From Orobanche coerulescens (lineage: Eukaryota > Streptophyta > Magnoliopsida > Lamiales > Orobanchaceae), in NCBI GenBank assembly GCA_033398695.1, contig CM065811.1:117351501-117415500 (forward strand): 64,000 nt of DNA. Direction: 5' to 3'. Below, piece after piece: positions 11,053 through 20,926 of this stretch; within the stretch, counting starts at the first letter, position 1, and every line of letters starts with the position of its first letter. Both the position numbers and the translations under genes were made by a program. The notes beneath the pieces are model-generated. The model was not told the DNA's origin, did not search any database, and worked only from the letters and a program-made list of their open reading frames with translations.

Positions 11053-11438
11053 ACGTACGCTACCAAGGTATTTTTACGTACGCTATGTATGTAACATTAC
11101 GTACGTAACACTGCTACGTTGACGTACGTAATGTGCTGTATCAGATAGCATCTCGCCTTTCGGCGGGTGGGGCCGGACGTAGACAGTGGTCGGTGATCCG
11201 ATCGCAACAGCCTGGTCAATGGCCATTACGTACGTAATGGCTCTGCGTTAGCGTACGTAATGTGCCTGGGCCGTACGTACGTTAATTTGACAACGTACAT
11301 AATAATATATGTTATTTGACGCAGTTGGTTCTGGGAACTCATTGCGTATGTAATGCCCTTATGGTTACGTACGTAATGTGCTTAACGCACGTTAAGCTTT
11401 AGCTATAACGTACGTAATGCTTAATGCAGATTATAAAG
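11053..11438 (+). promoter_or_regulatory. B LTR promoter: twelve phased ACGTACGT sites and TATA box
   Basis: Palindromes of the form TTACGTACGTAA, some degenerate, are centred near 11056.5, 11079.5, 11102.5, 11125.5, 11231.5, 11254.5, 11278.5, 11296.5, 11347.5, 11370.5, 11388.5 and 11411.5. The steps are 23, 23, 23, 106, 23, 24, 18, 51, 23, 18 and 23 bp. The TATA box TTATAAAG is at 11431-11438, about 20 bp after the last centre. The 106-bp gap is GC-rich. The role in transcription is inferred from position. Confidence 0.75.
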
Positions 11439-11936
11439 GCATGGGTTGCCTTTCATTTCTGCACGACCCTATCTCACTCTCTTACTCTCAGAATAGATCC
11501 CTTACCCTGCTAAATCATATTTCGCCCCTCCAAACTTGTGTTAGAGCTTCATCACTTAGATTCAGAGCTTATTGATTGGAAGTTTGGAGAGAGTTCTTAT
11601 AGTTGGATTACATTCTTGTGACTTTGGTAGTTGTTCTTCATTTCTTGAGGTATGTTATACACTTATGCTCTATAATTCGTAGGAATGATGGTATTGATAT
11701 GGAATATTACACCTAGAATGGAATTAATCAAAGAAAACATGACTGTGGTTAAACTTTTTAAATACTTATTGACGGATATAGTGATTAATGGTTAAAATGA
11801 AGATGTTCTTGTTGTTCAGGAAACCTAAAGTTAGGATTTCATTACTAGTTTGGCTTAACGTAATCATTGGAAGATGATGAAGGATATTGATAAACACAAA
11901 CTTTTAATATGTTCAACGTTAATCGGAAGTACTGAT

Positions 11937-13063
11937 TGTTGTTGCCCAAAATATTTATCCGAAGATTAATACTGCTGGAAGACGGACAACAAACAACAAT
12001 AGCGGGAGCACTTCCGAGAGTAGATAAATAATACAAGATTGGCCGGGTTTGTTAGGCACGGGCTTGAATGCTCTCGCGAGATGTTATTAATACGAATATT
12101 CGTGGATACAAGTATTAATGAGAGAAATCTAAATACAATGAGTGTAAAAAGACTCTGATAATCCGGCTCTTGAGCGAAGCTCGGTGTTCTTCGTCCCCGC
12201 CGATAATCTGCTCGAGGAGAAAAGGCCGGGAGAAGTAAGACCGAAAGAAAGCTGTTGCCAAGAGTTGGATGTTAGCCAAGTGTAAGTATTTTGCTTCTGT
12301 ATGGTGTGAAATGCGGGAATGCAGACCCTTTTTCCAAGTGCAGGCTGCCCTCTTTATATAGGGGTTGAGGTGCCCTGTCTCCTAGTGGGCGATCGCCTTT
12401 CGGCATTTAATGTAATGGGGCGATCGTCCTAAAGGGCACATGGGCTGCCTGCCAAAAGTCCATAGATCCAGCCGGCGGCTAGCTGAGTGGCCCAATGAGG
12501 AGTCGGCACGCGTCCGGAAGTACTGTCACAGGAGGTCCCACTTTGTTACTTTCGGCGGACTTTGTCAGGGTAGGTGACAGGCTGTAGTCACATGTCTTGT
12601 CCGTCAGCTCCTTTCGCAGGTCTGGGCCCTGTTGGTAGGTGAGGTAGGTGACAGGCTTGTCAGCGCCTTTTGTGGATCTGCACGTGGGTGCTGTCCTGTT
12701 TGCTCGGCCTTGGCCGACTGGATGGCCATCGGCCAGTCACTGAGGGTCGGCAATGGTCGGTCACCAAGGGTCGATCGGCAGATGCCCAGAGAGGTCGGTC
12801 ACCAAGGGTCGATCGGCAGATGCCGAGAGAGGATCGTCCGCTAGTCGATCGCCAGGAGTCGGTCGCCGAGTACCGAGTGATGATCGTATCTGAGGTCGAT
12901 CGCTCGGCACCGGACTTGTCACGGGACCTTGATTAGCGATTTAGCTTGTCCATTGGGTTGAGGCTCGGTCGCACAGTCGCCGCTCGCAGATCTGCCTTGG
13001 CCGCTCAGCGATAAGTCGGTCGCTCGGCCTCGGAGGCGATCGCGGTCGGAAGGTGTTAAATCT
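11937..13063 (-). repeat. Element D 3' LTR
   Basis: It starts TGTTGTTGCCC and ends GACACAACA. It is nearly identical to 15268-16409 up to about 12905. The last ~150 bp differ at many CTG/CAG positions, a pattern I read as sequence error. Confidence 0.9.
12352..13035 (-). promoter_or_regulatory. D LTR TATA box and CGATCG-rich region
   Basis: The minus strand reads CTATATAAAG near 12361-12352. Upstream are many GATCG and CGATCG words (12390, 12421, 12772, 12810, 12846, 12897 and others) and a ~38-bp direct repeat (GGTCGGTCACCAAGGGTCGA type) at about 12757-12832. The right LTR has the same layout. Spacing here is less regular than in B and C. Confidence 0.5.
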
Positions 13064-13081
13064 TGACACAACAATTGCCCC
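13064..13081 (-). other. D polypurine tract
   Basis: The minus strand reads GGAGCAAGTCGGGGCAAT directly before the LTR start at 13063. Confidence 0.75.
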
Positions 13082-13396
13082 GACTTGCTCCTATGTTGAA
13101 GACATGGGGCGAGGTGGTTCTTCTTGGAGATCGCGTCACGGATGAGGACCAGGCGATCTGAGCCGACTTAGGACTCGGACTTGGGCTATCATAGTCGATT
13201 GGCTTAGCTATCTTTCGGTCTTGTACCGCAAAAAACAACATTGGCCGATCCCCATGGAAACTTGGTGGTTTCGCTTTGTTTGAGGAATCGTGCACGGTCG
13301 CGGAGATCGATGGACCGACCCCATGACCGTGTCTTGGTGCGCGAAGACAATGAGTGTCTCGTGACTCACTTTATTATGAGGGTCCTCTGTTAGCCG

Positions 13397-13632
13397 CGCC
13401 GCCTCGTATTTAAACGAAGGGCGTGCGGTCTCGGTCTAGAGGAGTCCTTGCGCGGGGCGGCGTCGGATGAATCAACTCCACGCCCGCGGCTTGTTAGCTC
13501 TGCTTCCACCTCGGCCACCATGGAGATGGCCGACCTCGACGGTGTACGTTGAGACGGGGATTGTGGCATGTGTCCACCGATTAATGTTGGAGAGCCCTCG
13601 ACTACGCCGGCCTCGTATTTAAACGAAGGGCG
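13397..13632. repeat. Direct repeats in D's 3' non-coding region
   Basis: Two copies of CCTCGTATTTAAACGAAGGG with flanking GC-rich sequence lie at about 13397-13423 and 13605-13632. Each contains the inverted repeat CGTATTTAAACG. They lie downstream of gag. No coding sequence is recognised between 13082 and 13735. Confidence 0.65.
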
Positions 13633-13735
13633 GGCGATCTCGGCGAAAGGACCTTGCATGGCCGGCGGCCGGTTCCATCATTTGCCAGACCATGGCTTTA
13701 TGATGTGCGGTGGAGCGATCTTATGCCTTAGTCCG

Positions 13736-15178
13736 TCATGTTATATCTTTGGGCGTAGATGGTGATCGTGTCCTCCGGACTGCGGATGATGTAGCGTGAT
13801 GATCGGCGATCGGGCCGGAAGACGGCGATCGTCGCTCGGCTGCCGATCGCTTATTCGTAGGTCGATATTGGCGATCGGGCGGGAGATCGTCGTCCGGGTG
13901 CCGATCGCGCTCACAGGCTAAGAAGAAACCTTTGCACGCCGGAAAATCTGCGGCTCTTGCCCGGAAGGCTGCGTAGGTCGTAGGTTGGGTCTTCGTGAGA
14001 TGCCTGAACATAGGCGAAAAACCCTGAAATCCTCCTAGGACCGCGTAGAGGGCGGTCTCATCGCTTATGGGGTCGCCATTGAGGATGATTACGTCTACCC
14101 GGTCGATGTAGTCCGAGTCGGACTCTTCTTCTCCCTGCTTGATTTGCATCATGCGAAGGGGACCTTCGGGCCGGACGACCCTGGTGGCGAAGTACTCAGT
14201 GAAGCCGTGCGCCAGCTCGTTAAAGGAGTCAATGGACCGAGGTGGCAATGAAGTGTACCACCGATGGGCGAGGTCGTCCAGCGTCAGAGGGAACATTCGG
14301 CATCTGGTCGCGTCAGACGCCCCACACCCGGTCATGTAGATGTTGAACTTCCTCAGGTGCACTTGGGGGTCCGATCGCCCCTCGTACACGGGTGTTTGCG
14401 GGGGAGCGATCTTGTGCTGCACGGGGGGGAGCTCGATGTCGATCGCGAGCGGCTCGCTTGGCCCGGCAATCGTCTTCTTGGCGCCTGCCCTGGATTCGAG
14501 GAGCGCCTTCATGTCGTTGAGTTGACGTTGCATCGCAGCCATTGCCGTGGCTTGGTCGCTTGCTGATCGGCTTTGGGAGCAGGAGCCGAGGCGATCGTGT
14601 ACCGATCTCCGGGCTCCGCTGCCGCCGGCCTCGGCAATTCGGCGAGGGGGAGCCAGACGGCTAGGCTGCCTTCTGGGAGTCGGGTAGGCCGAGCTCCTGG
14701 TGACGGACTCAAACTCCGTCGTCTCGTAGCTGGGGCCGGACTGCCCCGGTAGCCAGGTCGGGTCACTGCCCAGGCGATCGAAGACAGAGGTGCCCCGGCT
14801 GGCGAGCGCCTCTTCCTGCGGACGGGAGCCTCCTGGCGATCGCTCGGCCAGTGACGCCTTGAGCTTCCGTTTGGACTTCCGGCGGACGGCCGAGGGGGCG
14901 ATAGCAGGAGGCGCATTGAGAGCACTCCGTCGCTCCTGTAGGACGGCCAGGGCCCCTTCGATCTGTTCCTTGGTTTGGAACCGATCGAGCGAGAGGCTTG
15001 GGCCGCCGTCCAGGGACGGGATCGAGCGTCTCTGACCGCGGCGGCTACCTTCCACCATCGGCTGTGGCTCGGACTGGGACGGAACAGGGGGTTTGGCCGG
15101 CTGGACGGCGGCTTTCTTCGACGCGGAGGCGGAAGACATGATTTCTGAAGGATTTCTTTGAAGTGCAGTAAGTGTCAC
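13736..15178 (-). CDS. gag: D gag polyprotein (Tat-type)
   Basis: An uninterrupted 480-codon frame. Residues 1-250 are basic, proline/serine/arginine-rich and probably disordered. Residues ~265-400 match the retrotransposon gag (capsid) domain of Tat-lineage elements: YEGRSDPQVHLRKF, RCRMFPLTLDDLAHRWYTSL, DSFNELAHGFTEYF, then a basic C-terminal tail. I see no CCHC knuckle and no protease or RT after it. The second methionine (codon 14) may be the real start. The product would assemble into particles that package this element's RNA. The open frame agrees with the near-identical LTRs. Confidence 0.88.
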   Translation of the reverse strand: MTLTALQRNPSEIMSSASASKKAAVQPAKPPVPSQSEPQPMVEGSRRGQRRSIPSLDGGPSLSLDRFQTKEQIEGALAVLQERRSALNAPPAIAPSAVRRKSKRKLKASLAERSPGGSRPQEEALASRGTSVFDRLGSDPTWLPGQSGPSYETTEFESVTRSSAYPTPRRQPSRLAPPRRIAEAGGSGARRSVHDRLGSCSQSRSASDQATAMAAMQRQLNDMKALLESRAGAKKTIAGPSEPLAIDIELPPVQHKIAPPQTPVYEGRSDPQVHLRKFNIYMTGCGASDATRCRMFPLTLDDLAHRWYTSLPPRSIDSFNELAHGFTEYFATRVVRPEGPLRMMQIKQGEEESDSDYIDRVDVIILNGDPISDETALYAVLGGFQGFSPMFRHLTKTQPTTYAAFRARAADFPACKGFFLACERDRHPDDDLPPDRQYRPTNKRSAAERRSPSSGPIADHHATSSAVRRTRSPSTPKDIT

Positions 15179-15247
15179 TTCAAGTATCTGCCCCGAGAAC
15201 AGTGAGTGTTCTTCGGGACGGTAAGTATAAAAAATCGAGGGTTGGAT

Positions 15248-15265
15248 GCCCTCCTTCTAGCGCCA
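15248..15265 (-). other. D primer-binding site
   Basis: The minus strand reads TGGCGCTAGAAGGAGGGC two bases inside the 5' LTR end. TGGCGC starts are usual in Tat/Athila-type primer sites. I cannot name the tRNA with confidence. Confidence 0.7.
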
Positions 15266-15267
15266 AT

Positions 15268-16409
15268 TGTTGTTGCCCAAAATATTTATCCGAAGATTAA
15301 TACTGCTGGAAGACGGACAACAAACAACAATAGCGGGAGCACTTCCGAGAGTAGATAAATAATACAAGATTGGCCGGGTTTGTTAGGCCCGGGCTTGAAT
15401 GCTCTCGCGAGATGTTATTAATACGAATATTCGTGGATACAAGTATTAATGAGAGAAATCTAAATACAATGAGTGTAAAAAGACTCTGATAATCCGGCTC
15501 TTGAGCGAAGCTCGGTGTTCTTCGTCCCCGCCGATAATCTGCTCGAGGACAAAAGGCCGGGAGAAGTAAGACCGAAAGAAAGCTGTTGCCAAGAGTTGGA
15601 TGTTAGCCAAGTGTAAGTATTTTGCTTCTGTATGGTGTGAAATGCGGGAATGCAGACCCTTTTTCCAAGTGCAGGCTGCCCTCTTTATATAGGGGTTGAG
15701 GTGCCCTGTCTCCTAGTGGGCGATCGCCTTTCGGCATTTAATGTAATGGGGCGATCGTCCTAAAGGGCACATGGGCTGCCTGCCAAAAGTCCATAGATCC
15801 AGCCGGCGGCTAGCTGAGTGGCCCAATGAGGAGCCGGCACGCGTCCGGAAGTACTGTCACAGGAGGTCCCACTTTGTTACTTTCGGCGGACTTTGTCAGG
15901 GTAGGTGACAGGCTGTAGTCACATGTCTTGTCCGTCAGCTCCTTTCGCAGGTCTGGGCCCTGTTGGTAGGTGAGGTAGGTGACAGGCTTGTCAGCGCCTT
16001 TTGTGGATCTGCACGTGGGTGCTGTCCTGTTTGCTCGGCCTTGGCCGACTGGATGGCCATCGGCCAGTCACTGAGGGTCGGCAATGGTCGGTCACCAAGG
16101 GTCGATCGGCAGATGCCCAGAGAGGTCGGTCACCAAGGGTCGATCGGCAGATGCCGAGAGAGGATCGTCCGCTAGTCGATCGCCAGGAGTCGGTCGCCGA
16201 GTACCGAGTGATGATCGTATCTGAGGTCGATCGCTCGGCACCGGGACTTGTCCTGGGACCTTCAGTTGGCCGATTTAGCTTGTCCGCTGGGTTGAGGCTC
16301 GGTCGCCTGGTCGCTGCTCGGCAGATCTGCCTTGGCCGCTCGGCAGTAAGTCGGTCGCTCGGCCTCGGAGGCGATCGCCGGTCGGAAGGTGTTAAATCTT
16401 GACACAACA
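15268..16409 (-). repeat. Element D 5' LTR
   Basis: TGTTGTTGCCC to TTGACACAACA, the cleaner of the two copies. The TATA box equivalent is near 15683-15691. CTGAT follows at 16410-16414. Confidence 0.9.
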
Positions 16410-17803
16410 CTGATAAATTGAGAGTGTAATTGATCATCACAATATTACATTGATAATGTCCTTAACAATAGATGATTGGCGTTAATGTTAGAATATATGG
16501 GCGAAACTAATGAACTAATATGATAATTCATAATTGAAGCGATAGAATGTTCGTTAGGGTAGTTGAACTATTCGGGTAAAGTTACAGATGTTGTTTTTCT
16601 ATGAATTAATACCATTATCATACGAATGTGTTGTTGAATGAATTACGTTTCATTCAAGGTTGCTTGTTCAAGTGAGTATTGTTAGACGAGGATACCATTT
16701 GTTTCTTCGTTCAAAGAAGGATTATTCGTCTACGGAATTGAGGGAAGTTATCTTGCTTGGTTATAATGATGGTTGAATTCTTGTGAATATTATGCGTTTC
16801 GTGTATATGTAATTCTCTGTGAATCTATGATTCATGATATGGTGATGTCTTTGATTGTGTTACCGTCTTGTGGTGGTATTGTATTCCCAAGTTTATCGCC
16901 CTTGCTATCATTGGTCTCGTTGAGCCTTGTTGTCACTTCGGTGAGTTGTTCGATTCTTGGATAAATGTGTAATTTGTTGAGTTTCGTTGTCATGTTGCAT
17001 CGTGACATCTCTGGAGTCATATCTGCGTGCCGATTGGTTATGTGTAGGATTTTTAGCCGGGCACTTGATGGTCATGCATGGATGTTTCCGCATTGGACCA
17101 TGCACACGAGATGTAGTTCGTGAGGCTAATTAGGTACACCGACCCATGTACATTCTGGATTCCGTATACCAGGTGGACTTGTGCACGGACAAATTTCCGG
17201 ATTGGGCGTACTGTGACGTCCGTCTTGAGCCATGTTGTTTGGATGTTCATATTCCGTTATGATTGGATATGTTCGACAATTGGGACTGACTGTTTATACG
17301 CCCGAGGGTTATATTCAGTAGCCAGTTGTTTCTTTGAGATCCGTATGTATATGAATTATATATTGCTATGAGAATTATTATTACGTATAGCTAACCATGT
17401 GGTTTGGGCAAAATACTTGTATTTCAGGGCTAAGAAAGGGCAAGACGCAGGAAGAGCACTATGGCGACGAAGGGTATTGAAGGGTGCTAGTTCGGGGGCC
17501 CTGAGTCTTTTTGTTAGTTATTTAAACCTGTGTAATTTTATGTCATTTTCGGTTTATAAAGTTGGACGAATGTATTTGGGTATACTCCATCTCTATATGG
17601 TTTATACCGGTTGCGGATCCTGTGTACTATTATGTAGTTGATATATATATATATATATATAAGCTCCTATTCGGGGCTATGACTTATATTGTGATTCGGT
17701 ATCATAATTATAGGATGGTTGACTTATGTTTTGGTATCGCCTGTGGGTCCCGGTGGGGGCCCATGGCACTGTAATAGCCGCCATTTCGGGGTGTTACAGA
17801 AGA

Positions 17804-17818
17804 TGGTATCAGAGTGGC
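17804..17818 (+). other. B primer-binding site (initiator Met tRNA)
   Basis: TGGTATCAGAGTGGC begins five bases after the LTR end at 17798. It closely matches the plant initiator Met tRNA complement, confirming that 10853-17798 is the 5' LTR of a plus-strand element. Confidence 0.92.
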
Positions 17819-18242
17819 TTTTTTTGCTTTTGAGTCATTGTGGATTGAACTAGCATTAAGAAACCTTCGTGCCACGTGTGGCCTGTGCAAACGCCTAACC
17901 CGTCGAATACGGTATGTTTTTCATGAGCCATGATTTAATTACTGGCATAATATTGATGACGAATTGATCTGTTTGCCGATCTTGGCATTTTGAGAATGTG
18001 TGGTAAGATTCATCTATTTGACTTTCTGAGGAAAATTCTAAATTGATTGTGTGATCGAAACTGTTTCGACTTGATATTGATATGATATTGAGTGTGTGAC
18101 ACTCGCAGTGCCGATAATTCATTACGAACTATTTTCTTGAATATGTAGTTCCATTGTTGCTATTAAATTAGCATAAATTCGTAATCTGGCCGTAAAGATG
18201 TATATTGAGTTATTCTTACGATTATTGTTTAGTTCTTTCAGT

Positions 18243-18508
18243 ATGGAACGTAACTTGAGAGGCTGTGGTAGAGGGGGTCGAGGCCGCGGGAGAGGCCGAA
18301 TCCCGAGACCACGCGCTAACACGCGTTCGAGCGTGGGACAAAGCTCGGCGGGGAGTGATTCACCCACTAGGGGTCAGTCCACCACGCCGAACGACATGAG
18401 GGTGCCCATGTCGACCCTTATGTGATTGTGCAGGGCATGATGGCCCAGATGACCCAAATGGGTCAGATAATAAAAGCTATGCAGAGGAATACTACTACTG
18501 GCCAACAG
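18243..18508 (+). pseudogene. gag: B gag, N-terminal part
   Basis: An ATG at 18243 opens a Gly/Arg-rich N-terminus (GGRGRGRGR), like the gag of element C. A frameshift near 18400 moves the frame, so the first frame ends at 18425. The shifted frame continues through a methionine/glutamine-rich stretch (MMAQMTQMGQIIKAMQ) to 18508, where element C is inserted. The reading continues at 35337 after the AACAG duplication. Confidence 0.85.
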
Positions 18509-18994
18509 TGTAACACCCCGAGATATTCGGAATAATTACAGCGCCGTAAACCCTTTAAGTAAGGATTTACAAGGCTGATTAAAAGAAAAATAAATATAAT
18601 CCAACTGTACAACTGAACTTCAAACATAGAATTTATTCAACTGATCCAAAGAGTTAAACTTTTACAACCATATCGAATATGACACTTATTAAATCAGACG
18701 TACTCGAGTACTAAGTAGACCAAGGAAACACATCATAATAACAATAAACATCAACCACATCACTGAGCCATTTCATCGTCCGGTCGGTACTGTGGTTGCC
18801 TTCCCGCTCCTCGGCTACCTGAACATCAAAACAATGTCCACCCCCGAAGGGGTTAGCAAAACAATGCTAGTACAAGTATCATCATACAATAAATCATCAA
18901 TGCATCATAAAAACATGCAAAACGGACTTCCGCCACCGGAATCCAACGATGCGAATCCTCACGATTCCATCAACACAATACAAGGTAATCCAGC

Positions 18995-19162
18995 GATCCA
19001 GCGCCCTCAGCATAGATCCCCATGATGATCCCGTCGGACCAACGCATGGTGGAAAACCCGTCCAACGATCCAGCGCCCTCAGCATAGATCCCCATGATGA
19101 TCCCGTCGGACCAACGCATGGTGGACATTCGATCCAGCGCCCTCAGCATAGATCCTCATGAC
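18995..19162. repeat. Tandem units in C LTR 1
   Basis: GATCCAGCGCCCTCAGCATA starts at about 18995, 19067 and 19131 (steps 72 and 64; the third copy is partial). Equivalent units occur in LTR 2 (about 26190-26350) and LTR 3 (about 33444-33610). Confidence 0.8.
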
Positions 19163-20340
19163 CCCCTCGAATCATTTATACCATAAATCAATCAACTATG
19201 CATACACATATGCATTTCAATATATTCATCCATACGAACCAATAACAATGAATATCACGAGAATTTCCAGAAATACATCTCATATTCAACAATATGAACA
19301 AAACCACAAGCATGATAAATCGAACTCGACATATGATACTTGCCTCGGAAATGGCAAGAATGTAATACTCCGACAAACGTCACGCGTCCGTATGTCACCG
19401 CCCCACGATCGATCCCTATGCAAGGCTCGCACCTTGTTCAAAAAGAGATACAAGGAACTTAACATACCACTCGACACTAACATACGCTCACCGAATACTA
19501 ATATTAAGATCGTAAAGTAGTGACACTAGGTTGGTTCACGGTTAGAACACTAAGTAAGAACTAAACCGGGAACGATAAGGTACTCTATAAGGGCTGAACG
19601 ATCATGTCGAAAATGAAGTACCGTTGTTTAAAAGTTCATTGTTTCACAAGGTGTTGAGGGTTTCGTGTTAAATAAGGAAATGAATGTCAAATCCCCATAT
19701 GATCGGCCAAGATGATTCGACCCCCAATATTACTCAAGACGACAAGCATGCTTAAACATTTCGCAAGGAAAACGACACTACGGTGATTCGGTTTAAGTTC
19801 AAGGACCTAGTCGATACATATATGTATTACCTCAAGAACATGGAGGACATTGTCATAACAATTTCTTCTAACATATATGAATTTCTCCAATGGAACATAA
19901 AAACGAATCGGAGAATATAACTGAAATCATGCTTATTACTCCCACGAATTAAGGATGCTACAAGTTAAGGTTTCATCCACCGAGGCTAAATCAAGACTCT
20001 ACGTAATGAAAGAAAGATAAGGTATAATCGGGTTCTAAACTACAAAACATGGTGCTGGACTCAAAAGATCATCATCTAGTCCAATTATTTCCAAAACAAG
20101 CTCAAAGTATAGTTTAAGAATGTAAACTCTAGCTTGGTGAATCGTAACATACCTTAAGAGATGAAAGAATAAGAAAATCTTCAATAAACTCTTCACCGGA
20201 AGCTTGATCACCAACTCACCCGGCCTAAGCTTCCCAAATTCGGAGGTAATTGATGATATGAGGGATATGAGGTGAAGGATAGTCTCAAGAACACAAAAAT
20301 CGGCCAAGGCAAAAGTGGGAAATGAAGTGATGGTCATGTT

Positions 20341-20738
20341 CTATAAATAGATTTCTAAGCATTACGTACGTTATGCAATAACCCCTTACGTACGTAACAA
20401 GCTTAACGTACGTTATACCCTAGCCTTAACGTACGTAATCGCCTGACCAGAGTTCACTGGACTGATTTCGCCATTTCTTTACGTACGTAGTCACGCGGGT
20501 TTTACGTACGTAATACTCATGTCTATAGCGTACGTAACACATGTACCATAGCGTACGTAACGCCTATGTCTAGGTTCATGCGGGGATCACACGAATCTTC
20601 CCCGGCCCTCTCTTCGGCCCCCACAAGCCGACCCTTATCCGAACCCAAGTTGACTTAGCTTACGTACGTTAAGGACATCAGATAACGTACGTAACACTGA
20701 ATCCTTAGCGTACGTTATGAACGCCTTTTAACGTACGT
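20341..20738 (-). promoter_or_regulatory. C LTR 1 promoter: twelve phased ACGTACGT sites and TATA box
   Basis: The minus strand reads CTATTTATAG at 20350-20341. Upstream, palindrome centres lie near 20367.5, 20391.5, 20409.5, 20432.5, 20484.5, 20507.5, 20531.5, 20554.5, 20665.5, 20688.5, 20711.5 and 20734.5. Read towards the TATA box, the steps are 23, 23, 23, 111, 23, 24, 23, 52, 23, 18 and 24 bp. Same arrangement in LTR 2 (27536-27935) and LTR 3 (34789-35190; the latter has several damaged sites). Confidence 0.75.
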
Positions 20739-20889
20739 TAGTACGTGCAAAATCATTCATGCAATGCTTAAAGATATAAAAACATAAGGGCACAAATACG
20801 GGAAACCAATCTACGATTTATAACATCACGAAGTCGAAATAATACAAGGTTGAGTACAAGGTAAATACACCATTTATTCGGGCATTACA

Positions 20890-20926
20890 TACTACCCCTC
20901 TAAAAAGAAGTTTCGGCCCGAAACTT
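20890..20926 (-). other. C copy 1 polypurine tract and hairpin
   Basis: The minus strand reads TTTTTAGAGGGGTAGTA before the LTR. AAGTTTCG/CGAAACTT with loop GGC lies at 20908-20926. An identical block is at 28085-28121 in copy 2. Confidence 0.75.

Larger units (their letters stand above)
11937..16409 (-). mobile_element. Element D: Tat-lineage gag-only (TR-GAG type) element
   Basis: The element is 4473 bp, bounded by CTGAT at 11932-11936 and 16410-16414. It has LTRs of about 1.13-1.14 kb, a TGGCGC-type primer site, one intact gag gene and a polypurine tract, but no pol. The LTRs differ at three positions over the first ~970 bp that I could compare, so it is young. It is GC-rich compared with its surroundings. 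An autonomous Tat element elsewhere would have to supply the enzymes. Confidence 0.92.
10853..17798 (+). repeat. Element B 5' LTR, split by element D
   Basis: It begins TGTAATACCC and ends GGGTGTTACA. Without D (11937-16409 plus one target copy) it is about 2.47 kb. It aligns with the 3' LTR at 52060-55688 with scattered substitutions. A (TA)10 tract at 17640-17661 matches the tract in the 3' LTR that received the foldback element. Confidence 0.92.
18509..20889 (-). repeat. Element C LTR 1 (3' end of tandem)
   Basis: TGTAACACCCC to GGGCATTACA on the plus strand, 2381 bp. Nearly identical to LTR 3. It contains three repeat units (18995-19162), a TATA box and the ACGTACGT array. Confidence 0.92.

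Noticed and set aside
11053..11438. Regular short repeats could be taken for a CRISPR array
   Set aside because: Repeats are 8-12-bp palindromes upstream of a TATA box in a plant LTR; no direct repeats of CRISPR length and no cas genes.
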